Source: Flavobacteriales bacterium (GTDB lineage Bacteria; Bacteroidota; Bacteroidia; Flavobacteriales_G; Salibacteraceae). From it: a DNA stretch of 64,000 bases. Shown piece by piece: positions 1 to 8,345 of the stretch; the first letter of the stretch is position 1; every line of letters begins with the position of its first letter. The notes beneath the pieces were generated by a model. That model made no database searches, was not told where the DNA came from, and worked only from the letters and a program-made list of their open reading frames with translations. The stretch lies in NCBI GenBank assembly GCA_013204105.1, contig JABMOM010000032.1:62001-126000 (forward strand). Reading direction: 5' to 3'. The position numbers were made by a program, and so were the translations under genes.

Positions 1-12
1 AGGAAAAGTGCA

Positions 13-936
13 TCAAGGCCATTGAATGCTCCATATTCCCCTCAATTCACCAGCCCCATATCCAGTTGCACGGTCAGCGGGATAGAGCTGATTCAGCGTG
101 TGAGCGACTTCAGGTTGAATGTCTCCTTGATTTCCGTGGCATCGGAGGCACATGGCATTAGTCAGGATGGGAGCATAGAAATTAAAGGAGCCATCCGCGT
201 TTGAGTCAAGTAGGGGTTCTATGACTTTTCCAGCGCTGAGCGCTCGCTTCCAACGTCCAATGATCTCTGCTTCCGTCGGATTGGCTTTGTTCTTGGCATT
301 TCTAGCCTGATCCGTAACGCGTTTAATGGCAGCGTTATGTTTCAGGGACATGCTATCAGTGAAGTGCATAGCCTGGAGATTGCAGAATTCAAGGGCCGCC
401 AATGTTCCGTCGCCATGGAGCTTGCCCATTAGCTGCTTTCCCAGCACGGCTTTTGTGCTTGAAGCAAAGTACTGACCCTTCTCGTATGCGGTCATCGACT
501 CTAACGGAACAGGTCCATCCTGCAAGCGATCACTAGGATGCTTGAATGCCTGCTTTGCGATGTAGTCCGCAATCTGAACAAGGTCATCCTCAGGATACGC
601 CATTGGAAGCATGAGATTGAATTTCCTCACCGCATTTGACATGAGTGCTTTTTCTTGAGCTGGATGCAAGACGAAGTCAACAATGGCTTTTGTAAATGAT
701 GCTGAATCTGGGTGCGCATTCTGGTAGCGTTGTTTGATGGCTAACATTGGGGGAGCGAGCCGTGCGCCTTCCATGGCTACATCGTTATGGCATGAATTGC
801 AGTAAGCATTGAAAAGTACTTCGCCTGGATGAATGGCAAGTGAATCTTTCTGAACTGCCGTGCTGTTCAGTTCGATTTTTGAAGGTGTACACGACAGAAG
901 GGTCATGATCATCACAGGTAGCCAGAGTAAGCGCAT
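13..936 (-). CDS. DUF3365-type c-haem lipoprotein
   Basis: 307 aa. The N-terminus is a lipoprotein signal: a hydrophobic stretch followed by LLSC with the lipidation Cys at residue 16. A first haem-binding CNSCH lies at residues 46-50 within a cytochrome-c-like segment. A second motif, CLRCHG, lies at 263-268, followed by a TGYGAGELRG stretch typical of DUF3365 (Tll0287-like) domains. It is therefore probably a periplasmic or outer-membrane-facing dihaem protein with a fused cytochrome c domain and a DUF3365 sensory/redox domain. Its redox partner is not evident: it is divergent from a CoA-transferase gene and no operon partner lies inside the window. The architecture call is firm; the function is inference. 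Confidence 0.8.
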   Translation of the reverse strand: MRLLWLPVMIMTLLSCTPSKIELNSTAVQKDSLAIHPGEVLFNAYCNSCHNDVAMEGARLAPPMLAIKQRYQNAHPDSASFTKAIVDFVLHPAQEKALMSNAVRKFNLMLPMAYPEDDLVQIADYIAKQAFKHPSDRLQDGPVPLESMTAYEKGQYFASSTKAVLGKQLMGKLHGDGTLAALEFCNLQAMHFTDSMSLKHNAAIKRVTDQARNAKNKANPTEAEIIGRWKRALSAGKVIEPLLDSNADGSFNFYAPILTNAMCLRCHGNQGDIQPEVAHTLNQLYPADRATGYGAGELRGIWSIQWP

Positions 937-1034
937 AGTTGTTCGTTTTTCCGTCTTTCACAAAGAAAAAACTAACCCTTATCATAGGAAGTGCCTTTTA
1001 TCACCAACACCTTTGCGCCATAAAATGAGTAACA

Positions 1035-2300
1035 ATGAAATGGGTTAGTGCAGAAGAAGCGATGCTGAGTTTAAAGACCGGCGACAACGTATACATACAC
1101 AGCGTTGCGGCTGCTCCGGCCGCCTTGATAAGCGCAATGACAGAGCGTGGAAAGCAACTAGAGGGTATCAACGTGTATCACCTGCATACCGAAGGAGCGG
1201 CTCCCTACGCGGCCCCCGAATTGGCAGATAAATTTCACATCCATGCTTTGTTTGTGGGCGCCAATGTTAGGGCTGCGGTGCAAGAAGGTCGTGCTTCTTA
1301 CATTCCTGTGTTTTTAAGTGAGATGCCGATTTTGTTTCGTGAGAAGCACATTACGCTGAATGTTGCGCTAATTAGCGTTTCTCCCCCAGACCGTCATGGG
1401 TATTGCACCCTAGGCCCATCTGTAGACGCAACCCCCGCAGCTATCGAAATGGCCGATATCGTAATTGCGCAGATCAACAACAAAATGCCGCGCGTACAAG
1501 GCGATGGATTTGTCCACATCGATCAGATTGATTTTGGCGTTGCGCATGATGAACCCCTGCATGAAGTAGTGCCTGGACCGATCAGTGAAGTAGAAAGAGC
1601 GATTGGGCAACACGTGACCGGATTGATTGAAAATGGCTCTACCCTTCAGATGGGCATTGGAAATATTCCAAATGCCGTGCTGGCAAGTTTGACTGGCCAT
1701 AAGCACTTAGGAGTGCATACGGAAATGTTTTCTGATGGCTTACTTCCACTGCTAGAGAATGGGGTGGTAGACAATAGTTTGAAGCGCAGTCATCCTGGCA
1801 AGACAGTGGCGACTTTTGTAATGGGTACCCAGAAATTGTACGACTACGTGGACAACAACCCCGGGGTAGTGCTGCTGGATTGTCAATACGTCAACAATAC
1901 TGCGATCATTCGAAAGAATCCCAAGGTGGTGGCGATCAACAGCGCCATCGAAGTTGATCTTACCGGACAAGTCTGTGCAGACTCCATTGGAAATAACATC
2001 TACTCAGGTGTGGGAGGACAAATGGATTACATACGTGCGGCTTCTTTGAGTCCTGGTGGTAAGCCGATTATTGCATTGCCTTCGACTACTAAAAGGGGTG
2101 AGAGCCGCATCGTATTCATGCTTAAACATGGAGCTGGAGTCGTTACCACGCGAGCCCACATTCACTATGTATGCACAGAGTACGGTGTCGTGAATCTGTA
2201 TGGCAAGGATCTAAAGGAACGTGCCAGATTATTGACCAGTATTGCACACCCTGACCATCGTGAAGCACTCGAAAAAAGCTCATTCGAAGCATTCAGATAA
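1035..2300 (+). CDS. Acetyl-CoA hydrolase / 4-hydroxybutyrate CoA-transferase family protein
   Basis: 421 aa, full family length. It has the two-domain CoA-transferase fold signature: the glutamate that forms the acyl-CoA intermediate is in GVHTEMFSDG (E230), preceded by the glycine-rich GIGNIPNAV and followed by GVGGQMDYIRAA. Family members move CoA between acetate/butyrate-type acids or hydrolyse acetyl-CoA in the cytoplasm; substrate cannot be fixed here. I use the ATG at 1035. An ATG at 1025 is out of frame. A degenerate -7 box (CACCTTTG, 1008-1015) lies upstream. The next gene starts within 45 bases of its stop. Confidence 0.88.
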   Translation: MKWVSAEEAMLSLKTGDNVYIHSVAAAPAALISAMTERGKQLEGINVYHLHTEGAAPYAAPELADKFHIHALFVGANVRAAVQEGRASYIPVFLSEMPILFREKHITLNVALISVSPPDRHGYCTLGPSVDATPAAIEMADIVIAQINNKMPRVQGDGFVHIDQIDFGVAHDEPLHEVVPGPISEVERAIGQHVTGLIENGSTLQMGIGNIPNAVLASLTGHKHLGVHTEMFSDGLLPLLENGVVDNSLKRSHPGKTVATFVMGTQKLYDYVDNNPGVVLLDCQYVNNTAIIRKNPKVVAINSAIEVDLTGQVCADSIGNNIYSGVGGQMDYIRAASLSPGGKPIIALPSTTKRGESRIVFMLKHGAGVVTTRAHIHYVCTEYGVVNLYGKDLKERARLLTSIAHPDHREALEKSSFEAFR

Positions 2301-2330
2301 AGAACATCCCATGCGGATGGTTTGTGCGGT

Positions 2331-2338
2331 TAATTTTG
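2331..2338 (+). promoter_or_regulatory. Bacteroidota -7 promoter element (leaderless)
   Basis: TAATTTTG matches the Bacteroidota primary-sigma -7 consensus TAnnTTTG. Five bases separate it from the GTG at 2344, so transcription would begin at or next to the start codon. It lies just after the preceding CoA-transferase gene ends and gives the YceI-like gene its own promoter. Confidence 0.55.
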
Positions 2339-2343
2339 CGGCC

Positions 2344-2961
2344 GTGAAAAAAGCCAGCGCACTGATTTTTATACTGATCCTTGGTACAGGATTGTGCTTC
2401 GGACAAGTCAAGGAATACGATTGTTTAGTCCTGCAAGTGATCAGCGAAGTAACGGTGCAGGGGTCAGCTAATATTGGTGGATTCAAATGCTACACGAGTC
2501 CGCTAACCCCAGAAGATCCGCTGCCTTCTTGTTTTGAAAAAGCACCAGGCTATATCAGGATCACCGAGGTTCAATTTGATATACCGGTAGATGATTTTGA
2601 CTGCGGTAATCCACTTATTCTTCGTGATTTGAAAGATGTGCTCGAATGTGATGAACATCCATTCATAGCATTCAACTTAAATCATTTGATGGCGCGAGAC
2701 GTGAATGGACTTTTTTATCAAGGAGAGGTAGAGGCTACCACTACGGTTCGGGGTCAACAAAAGGACATCTTAATCCCAATCGAGGTGGATGTTTTGGGGC
2801 CCCAAGAGTACAAAGTCGCTGGCCGAACAACCATAAAATTGTCTTGGTACGGTATTGCACAACCCTCTCGGATGTTCGGATTGCTAACCTTGAACGATGA
2901 GGTAGATGTCTGTTTTGATCTCTACTTCACAAAGAGTAACGGAATAGCCCCCACTCCATGA
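2344..2961 (+). CDS. Secreted YceI-like protein
   Basis: 205 aa from a GTG start at 2344, which gives a clean signal peptide (KKASALIFILILGTGLCFG). An in-frame ATG at 2311 would add 11 poorly matching residues. The mature part has YceI-like features: an early VQGSANIGGF segment, an internal ITEVQFDIPVDDFDCG strand pair, and a closing block (EVDVCFDLYF). YceI domains are lipocalin-like barrels that bind isoprenoid or amphiphilic lipids. Six cysteines in the mature part are unusual for YceI and suggest disulfides. A perfect TAATTTTG promoter box sits 5 bases before the GTG, so the mRNA may be leaderless. Confidence 0.65.
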   Translation: MKKASALIFILILGTGLCFGQVKEYDCLVLQVISEVTVQGSANIGGFKCYTSPLTPEDPLPSCFEKAPGYIRITEVQFDIPVDDFDCGNPLILRDLKDVLECDEHPFIAFNLNHLMARDVNGLFYQGEVEATTTVRGQQKDILIPIEVDVLGPQEYKVAGRTTIKLSWYGIAQPSRMFGLLTLNDEVDVCFDLYFTKSNGIAPTP

Positions 2962-2972
2962 GTGAGGGCTAT
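2944..2972. terminator. Hairpin between convergent genes
   Basis: ATAGCCC pairs with GGGCTAT, enclosing CACTC/GAGTG with a CAT loop. The hairpin overlaps the stop of the YceI-like gene and lies before the stop of the opposing porin gene, the usual place for a bidirectional terminator. Neither strand has a good U-tract, so termination is inferred. Confidence 0.45.
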
Positions 2973-2994
2973 CGCAGTGTCTATTTTGGTGTGA

Positions 2995-4353
2995 TTAGAA
3001 GCTAATAGCAGCTTCTACAACTACCCCACTGAATTCAGCGCCTTGGAATTCAGAATAATCCCATCCAGCTCCGTAGTAACCTTGCTGAACGTACTCCACT
3101 TTGGTCATGATGTTCTTGGTAAGAAACCAGCCACCGCCAACATTAAGTCGAGAAATTCGAGTTACTGGGGCTGCGTCATAGTCGACGCCCGCGTCGTCTG
3201 TTCCGGCTGCGTATGCGCTGCCAGTCACCATGTTGTAGCGACCTCCAAGGTAGAATTGTTCCATTCCACCGAAGCGGTAGATCAATTCAGCACCTACCTG
3301 AGTGTAGTTAGCATCTGTGAAAACATCTCCGTCTTTGTTGTCTCCCATCACCATTTCATAGAATCCGAAGAATTCAGCTCCCTTGAACTTGGTGAATAAG
3401 GCACCTTGGAAGGAGTTGTAGCTCTTCAATCGAGGGTTCAGACGTCCAGAGAAGTCATTTCCTAGTGGGCTGAACAACTTGTAGTAGCGAGATCCACCAC
3501 GGTCACCTCCGAAGAGGTAGGTTCCGTTGTCATAGCTGAGTGAAGAGATGTACCCAGAACCTGTAACACGGATTCTAAGGTCTTCATTGATTTGATCATC
3601 GTATCCAGCTTTGAAGTACACTACAGGGGCCAAGCTTTTGTTGTTGTTGACCACACTTTGATTCAACTTGCCATTGGAAATAGCCGCCATCGCTATGATG
3701 CCTGACTTGCGGAACAGTACTTCACCGAATGCTTCTGTTGTGAATGCATCCATGATGTAGTTACCTACAAATGGGTTAAAGATGGCGCGTCCGTTGTCTG
3801 TTCTTCGGAAGTGAGCGTCACCGTAGTTGATCTCGTCCATACCTACCCGGATGGTCACCATCTCCATAAGTCCAGAGGCAAGACCTTCTTTGATGAAGTC
3901 GAGCTTGTCGATCTGCAAGTAACCTCCTTTCACCCATGCTTCCGCATGGTGGCGGGCAGAAAGGTATGTACGTAAGTGCATACGAAGCCCGTCCGCGAAC
4001 TGAGCATCGATGTTGAAGTTCGCTGTAGGAAGGTTGAAGTCGGCGGTCAAGGTGTCGAGGTACAAGGAAGAAGGACTCATGCCATAAATTCCGATATATC
4101 CTGCGGTATCATCTGAGTAGCTCATGGCTGTGTTGGTCTGACTTAGCCCTTGGAACTGTAGTGCGAAGTCTCCTCCGACTCTTACTCTTACACCCTCGAA
4201 CTCGACGTCGGTCTTAGGGTCTTCAAACACGTTCAGACCCCGCTGATCATTCGGTCGCCAGTTCTGAAGATTGTCATACTTGGATAATTCGTCTTGTGCA
4301 AAGACGTTGAGCGAAAACATCGCTGCTGCGGCAATAACTGCTAAGCGTTTCAT
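2995..4353 (-). CDS. Porin-like outer-membrane beta-barrel protein
   Basis: 452 aa from ATG 4353, which starts directly at a Sec signal peptide ending in NVFAQ; the frame is open 18 codons further upstream but those residues do not look like a signal. The mature protein alternates short aromatic-rich strands and Gly/Asn/Asp turns and ends in an aromatic residue (VVEAAISF), the usual C-terminal signature of an outer-membrane barrel. It resembles Bacteroidota phosphate-selective or alginate-type porins but no family could be fixed. It lies about 50 bases after a YceI gene on the same strand, so the two are probably co-transcribed. Confidence 0.7.
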   Translation of the reverse strand: MKRLAVIAAAAMFSLNVFAQDELSKYDNLQNWRPNDQRGLNVFEDPKTDVEFEGVRVRVGGDFALQFQGLSQTNTAMSYSDDTAGYIGIYGMSPSSLYLDTLTADFNLPTANFNIDAQFADGLRMHLRTYLSARHHAEAWVKGGYLQIDKLDFIKEGLASGLMEMVTIRVGMDEINYGDAHFRRTDNGRAIFNPFVGNYIMDAFTTEAFGEVLFRKSGIIAMAAISNGKLNQSVVNNNKSLAPVVYFKAGYDDQINEDLRIRVTGSGYISSLSYDNGTYLFGGDRGGSRYYKLFSPLGNDFSGRLNPRLKSYNSFQGALFTKFKGAEFFGFYEMVMGDNKDGDVFTDANYTQVGAELIYRFGGMEQFYLGGRYNMVTGSAYAAGTDDAGVDYDAAPVTRISRLNVGGGWFLTKNIMTKVEYVQQGYYGAGWDYSEFQGAEFSGVVVEAAISF

Positions 4354-4403
4354 TTTTATTGGATTAGTTTGGTGTGACTTAAATGTTTTTCTGATTGGAT
4401 GAA

Positions 4404-4958
4404 TCATTTGAACTCTATTTCGTAGTGGATCTCGACTTCCTTGCCTACCGTCATGGCTCCGAACATCACGCTCGGTGGTTCAATACCGAATTTGGTCATG
4501 TCAACGACCTTTACTCCAGAGCATTTTAGCCCATATGGTGAGTAGGTACAGGATGCATTGATCCTCTCAGTTTGCGTATTTCCTGCAATGGTCAACTTAC
4601 CGTCGGCGACCACCTTTAATGATAGTGGTGATCCACTGGTGGTGACTTCGGTTGACTTGAAGGTGATTGTCGGATACTCTTCTTCCAAGAGTGCTTCATA
4701 GGTGTAATTGTCCATTGTGTTTTTACCGCTTTTGATGTCGGTTACCTGCACCTTAAAATTTAGACCTTCGAGGTCTATTTCATCACCTTCTTGAGTCAAT
4801 TGGATGGTTCCTTTTACTGCTTCGCAGTGTTCTGACCAGTCGTGTACGTTGCTCGTTCCGTAAATCGATACAGACGACTCGTCGGTCAAGTGCATGTCCT
4901 GTTGAGCCAGTCCGAAAGCAGGAATTAATGTCAACAGTATCCAAGTAAGTATTTTCAT
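4404..4958 (-). CDS. YceI family periplasmic protein
   Basis: 184 aa from ATG 4958 (an in-frame ATG at 4970 adds four residues). The signal peptide ends in FGLAQQ. The YceI pattern is clear: SIYGTSNVHDW near the start, DIKSGKNTMDNYTYEALL, YPTITFKSTEV, a central GKLTIAGNTQTERI, and the final GKEVEIHYEIEF strand. The SxxHxW-type opening is the version common in Bacteroidota. It is expected to bind a hydrophobic ligand in the periplasm. It is the first gene of a likely two-gene operon with the porin-like protein. A degenerate -7 box (CACCTTTG on the minus strand, 4979-4986) lies upstream. Confidence 0.85.
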   Translation of the reverse strand: MKILTWILLTLIPAFGLAQQDMHLTDESSVSIYGTSNVHDWSEHCEAVKGTIQLTQEGDEIDLEGLNFKVQVTDIKSGKNTMDNYTYEALLEEEYPTITFKSTEVTTSGSPLSLKVVADGKLTIAGNTQTERINASCTYSPYGLKCSGVKVVDMTKFGIEPPSVMFGAMTVGKEVEIHYEIEFK

Positions 4959-4970
4959 TTCGTTTCTCAT

Positions 4971-5127
4971 TTCAAGACCAAAGGTGAGGCCGGGGGGGTG
5001 AAGGATGTATGCCCCCTATCAAAATTGAAGTTGATAATTCTCACCTTCAATTATTATCGATTCACAGCACAAACTTACCACTCCTTCGGGCTGGCTTGAT
5101 TAACATTGTAGGTTACAATATAAGATC
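4971..5127. promoter_or_regulatory. Divergent regulatory region between YceI/porin and kynurenine genes
   Basis: This 157-base region serves two divergent transcripts. It holds a G-run/C-run pair (4994-4998 with 5012-5016) and a perfect 8-base inverted repeat, AATTGAAG at 5023-5030 and CTTCAATT at 5045-5052, with a 14-base spacer that itself contains half of a second repeat (TGATAATT paired with AATTATTATC). The arms could be a regulator operator or an mRNA hairpin; no regulator gene is adjacent. Confidence 0.4.
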
Positions 5128-6393
5128 GTGGAGAGAACACTTGATTACGTAAAAAAACAGGATAAACGGGACGAACTTTCATCTTTCCGTGACCGTTTCT
5201 ATCTCCCCAAGATAAAAGGAAAGGAAGCCGTCTATTTCACTGGGAACAGCCTTGGACTTCAACCCAAGTCAGCGGAGTCTTTCCTAAAACAAGAATTGGA
5301 GGATTGGGCGAAGTACGGGGTAGAAGGGCATTTTGAAGCACGAAGACCTTGGTATGCCTACCATGAATTCTTTAGCGAGCACTTGGCGTACATAGTGGGC
5401 GCAAAATCCAAGGAGGTGGTGGCTATGGGCTCATTAACGGCCAATCTGCACAGTTTGATGGTGAGCTTCTATCGCCCAAACGGAAATCGAAACATGATCC
5501 TTTGTGAAAAAAAGGCCTTCCCTTCGGATACCTATGCACTGCAGGCCCAAGCGACGCTACATGGCTTGGACCCTAAACAAGTGATCTTTGAAATGGAGCC
5601 TGCGAAAGGATCCGAGATCATTACCGAGGATGCGATCATTGAAAAAATCTTTGAATTGGGAGACCGCTTGGCCATGGTCATGATCGGAGGAGTGAATTAC
5701 TATACGGGACAGGCCTTTGATATGGCTGCCATCACGGATGCGGCGCATAAAGTAGGAGCTTCTTGTGGTTTCGACCTTGCACATGCCATAGGAAACATTG
5801 AATTGAAGTTGCACGAGTGGCAAGTTGATTTTGCTGCGTGGTGTACGTATAAGTACCTCAACAGCGGGCCAGGTTCTGTGGGAGGTCTGTTTGTGCATTC
5901 GAACCACCTTAAAAAGAAACTACCAATCTTGGCAGGTTGGTGGGGGCACGACAAGGAAAAACGCTTTCTTATGGAGCCTGAATTCATGCCGATGCAAAGT
6001 GCAGAAGCTTGGCAAATGAGCAATGCACCGGTCTTCAATATGGCCATTCACTTGGCTTCCTTGGAGATCTTTCGTGAAGCAACCATGGGTCGTCTTTTGG
6101 CAAAGAGTTGGCGACTGACAGACTACCTTGCATTTATCGTGGAAGAAGTAGCCTCTGCCACAGGAGCTGACTTGGAAATCATCACCCCTCCGGAACATCA
6201 TAGACGCGGGTGTCAATTAAGCATTGTTGCTCATGGATATGGAAAACGGCTATTCGATTCCATTACCGAGGCTGGAGTGATCGCAGATTGGCGCGAGCCA
6301 AATGTGATTCGCGTAGCTCCTGTGCCATTGTATAATTCCTTCTTAGATGTTTACCGATTTGGTGAGATCCTGCAGAAGTCACTAAAAGCATAA
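5128..6393 (+). CDS. kynU: Kynureninase
   Basis: 421 aa from a GTG start. A fold-type I PLP enzyme that hydrolyses kynurenine or 3-hydroxykynurenine to (3-hydroxy)anthranilate plus alanine in tryptophan catabolism or de novo NAD synthesis. Family hallmarks: YFTGNSLGLQPK near the N-terminus, RPWYAYHEF, the PLP-binding FDLAHAIGN (Asp of the pyridine-N contact) and the Schiff-base lysine in CTYKYLNSGPG (K242), then GWWGHD. Length is normal. Six bases separate it from kynurenine 3-monooxygenase, so the two are an operon. No 3-hydroxyanthranilate dioxygenase or tryptophan dioxygenase lies in the window. Confidence 0.95.
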   Translation: MERTLDYVKKQDKRDELSSFRDRFYLPKIKGKEAVYFTGNSLGLQPKSAESFLKQELEDWAKYGVEGHFEARRPWYAYHEFFSEHLAYIVGAKSKEVVAMGSLTANLHSLMVSFYRPNGNRNMILCEKKAFPSDTYALQAQATLHGLDPKQVIFEMEPAKGSEIITEDAIIEKIFELGDRLAMVMIGGVNYYTGQAFDMAAITDAAHKVGASCGFDLAHAIGNIELKLHEWQVDFAAWCTYKYLNSGPGSVGGLFVHSNHLKKKLPILAGWWGHDKEKRFLMEPEFMPMQSAEAWQMSNAPVFNMAIHLASLEIFREATMGRLLAKSWRLTDYLAFIVEEVASATGADLEIITPPEHHRRGCQLSIVAHGYGKRLFDSITEAGVIADWREPNVIRVAPVPLYNSFLDVYRFGEILQKSLKA

Positions 6394-6399
6394 AATAAG

Positions 6400-7752
6400 A
6401 TGAAGGAAGTCACGATTGTTGGAGCGGGCTTGGTCGGGTCCTTGTGGGCGGTCTATCTCTCCAAGGCTGGATATAAGGTAAGCATCTATGAACGTCGTCC
6501 AGATATCAGAAAGGCGGAGATCTCCGCGGGCAAGTCAATCAACTTGGCGCTATCCGATCGAGGATGGAAGGCTCTGAAAGGGGCTGGTGTCGATCATCTC
6601 ATCCGGGAGATTGCCATTCCGATGCCCGGGAGGATCATGCACAACCTCGAGGGTAAACTAACCTATCAAGCTTACGGAAAGGAAGGTCAGGCGATCAATT
6701 CTGTCTCTCGAGGAGGTGTGAATGCGCGCATGATGGATATTGCCGAAAAAGTGGGCGGGGCCACGATGTACTACGATATGAAGTGCACCGGGGCGGATCT
6801 CAAGGAAGGGATCTGCCATTTTGAGCACACTATAACCGGGGAGAAGAAAACCGTGTCGTCGGATCTGATTTTTGCATGCGATGGCGCCTTTTCTGCTGTG
6901 CGATATAACGCGATGCAAAAGATTGACCGCTTCAATTACAGTCAGAACTACATCGAAGATGGGTATCGAGAAATCCTCCTTCCTGCGAATGATGATGGGT
7001 CGTACAAACTCGAAAAGAATGCACTGCATATTTGGCCACGCGGCCGCTTCATGCTGATCGCCTTGCCCAATGAGGATGGATCGTTTACGTGTACCCTTTT
7101 CATGCCCTTTGATGGCGAAAACAGTTTTAGCAAACTGACGAGCAAGGAGGCTGTGAATGATTTCTTCCAAACTACCTTCCCTGACTTCTATGCGATGATG
7201 CCAAATATCGCGGAGGCATGGGAAGACCATCCTCTCTCTTCTTTGGCCATAACCCGATGCTATCCTTGGCATCACGGAAAATGTGCACTCATGGGTGATG
7301 CCGCTCACGCTACGGTTCCATTTTATGGCCAGGGCATGAATGCCGGATTCGAAGATTGTACCGTCATGTGGGAGCTCATGCAAAAGCACAATGAAGACTG
7401 GGATAAGGTCTTTGCCGAATACAGCGAACAACGCAAGCCAGATGGTGATGGATTGCAAGATCTTTCATTGCATAACTACCATGTCATGCGCGACTACGTC
7501 GCTGACCCTAAATTTCTACTTCAAAAGAAGATCGAAGCACGTTTTTCGGAGAAGCATCCTGAAAAATGGTTGCCCCTGTACAGCATGACGACGTTCAGTG
7601 AGATCCGGTATTCTGTAGCATGGAAAGAAGGCCAGCGACAGCAAAAGATCATGGATGAAGTCATGGCAATGGATAACATCGAAGAAAGATGGGATTCGCA
7701 AGTCGTGGAGGATGCTATACTGAGCCGCCTCTCACATACAGCTTCTGCTTAA
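6400..7752 (+). CDS. kmo: Kynurenine 3-monooxygenase
   Basis: 450 aa FAD-dependent aromatic hydroxylase that converts kynurenine to 3-hydroxykynurenine with NADPH and O2. The dinucleotide-binding VGAGLVGS starts at residue 7, followed by RRPDIRKAEISAGKSINLALS (substrate/FAD loop), and the second FAD motif GDAAHATVPFYGQGMN is near residue 300. Bacterial KMOs lack the mitochondrial C-terminal anchor and this one ends in a helical tail without an obvious membrane segment. It follows kynU after 6 bases. Its last 38 bases overlap the 3' end of the opposing gene at 7715-8284. Confidence 0.95.
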   Translation: MKEVTIVGAGLVGSLWAVYLSKAGYKVSIYERRPDIRKAEISAGKSINLALSDRGWKALKGAGVDHLIREIAIPMPGRIMHNLEGKLTYQAYGKEGQAINSVSRGGVNARMMDIAEKVGGATMYYDMKCTGADLKEGICHFEHTITGEKKTVSSDLIFACDGAFSAVRYNAMQKIDRFNYSQNYIEDGYREILLPANDDGSYKLEKNALHIWPRGRFMLIALPNEDGSFTCTLFMPFDGENSFSKLTSKEAVNDFFQTTFPDFYAMMPNIAEAWEDHPLSSLAITRCYPWHHGKCALMGDAAHATVPFYGQGMNAGFEDCTVMWELMQKHNEDWDKVFAEYSEQRKPDGDGLQDLSLHNYHVMRDYVADPKFLLQKKIEARFSEKHPEKWLPLYSMTTFSEIRYSVAWKEGQRQQKIMDEVMAMDNIEERWDSQVVEDAILSRLSHTASA

Positions 7753-8284
7753 CCCAAAATCCAAAGCCGAGATTGATGGCTACGAAGGGAACCATGGCGT
7801 TCTTTCGGTTCAGGCGGAATTCATAGGTGCCTCCTGCTTGAATATTCAAGCTCAGCGCGAAACTCCGTTTGTCTTCAAATATGGCTCCGAATTCTAGGCC
7901 GGGAGAAGCGGTGTATAAATTCCGGTAAAAGTCACGTGTTCCGGAGACAAAGGGCCCTAGATACCAGCCTTTGGATTTTTCACTGTAGCGTTGTTTGGCC
8001 TTGAAATACCTAGGAAACACTAGCTGCCCACCAACTGCAGAAAGCCTTGGGGAATCCCCATAACGATAGATCCCAATGGATGCACATTTGATATCTGTAA
8101 CAGTATTGATCGGTGTCTCGAAAACAAAGGGTACAACATTGATATCGTACCGAGCGATGGGGTAATAAGGGTCGATAATATCTATGGCTCCACCTGGCAT
8201 CAGTCCAATGTATCGGTAGCGTTTTTGAGCGAAGGATGCAAGGGTGATGCAACAGAGTAGGGCTGCTAGCAAGGCGCTTTTCAT
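7715..8284 (-). CDS. Secreted outer-membrane-type protein, unknown family
   Basis: 189 aa with a signal peptide ending in ASFAQ. The mature part is rich in alternating hydrophobic/polar strands with Tyr, Phe and Gly (YLGPFVSGTRDFYRN; TYEFRLNRKNAM; INLGFGFWVKQKLYV), consistent with a small outer-membrane barrel. I do not recognise the family. The gene ends inside the 3' end of kmo with 38 bases of tail-to-tail overlap. A perfect TAAGTTTG box stands 4 bases before its ATG. Confidence 0.65.
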   Translation of the reverse strand: MKSALLAALLCCITLASFAQKRYRYIGLMPGGAIDIIDPYYPIARYDINVVPFVFETPINTVTDIKCASIGIYRYGDSPRLSAVGGQLVFPRYFKAKQRYSEKSKGWYLGPFVSGTRDFYRNLYTASPGLEFGAIFEDKRSFALSLNIQAGGTYEFRLNRKNAMVPFVAINLGFGFWVKQKLYVRGGSV

Positions 8285-8288
8285 GGTC

Positions 8289-8296
8289 CAAACTTA
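8289..8296 (-). promoter_or_regulatory. Bacteroidota -7 promoter element (leaderless)
   Basis: On the minus strand the sequence reads TAAGTTTG, a perfect TAnnTTTG, then GACC and the ATG at 8284. Transcription would start at or within a base or two of the start codon. Confidence 0.6.
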
Positions 8297-8345
8297 CGCT
8301 CGACGCAATCAGAGATTTAGGCGACTTTGCAATCTTTCAAACAGC

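Noticed and set aside
1025-1034. ATG at 1025 as start of the CoA-transferase gene
   Set aside because: It is out of frame with the conserved protein; the in-frame ATG at 1035 matches the family N-terminus.
6658-7458. 266-codon open frame opposite kmo
   Set aside because: It lies wholly inside the clearly coding kmo gene on the other strand and its product has no recognisable domain.
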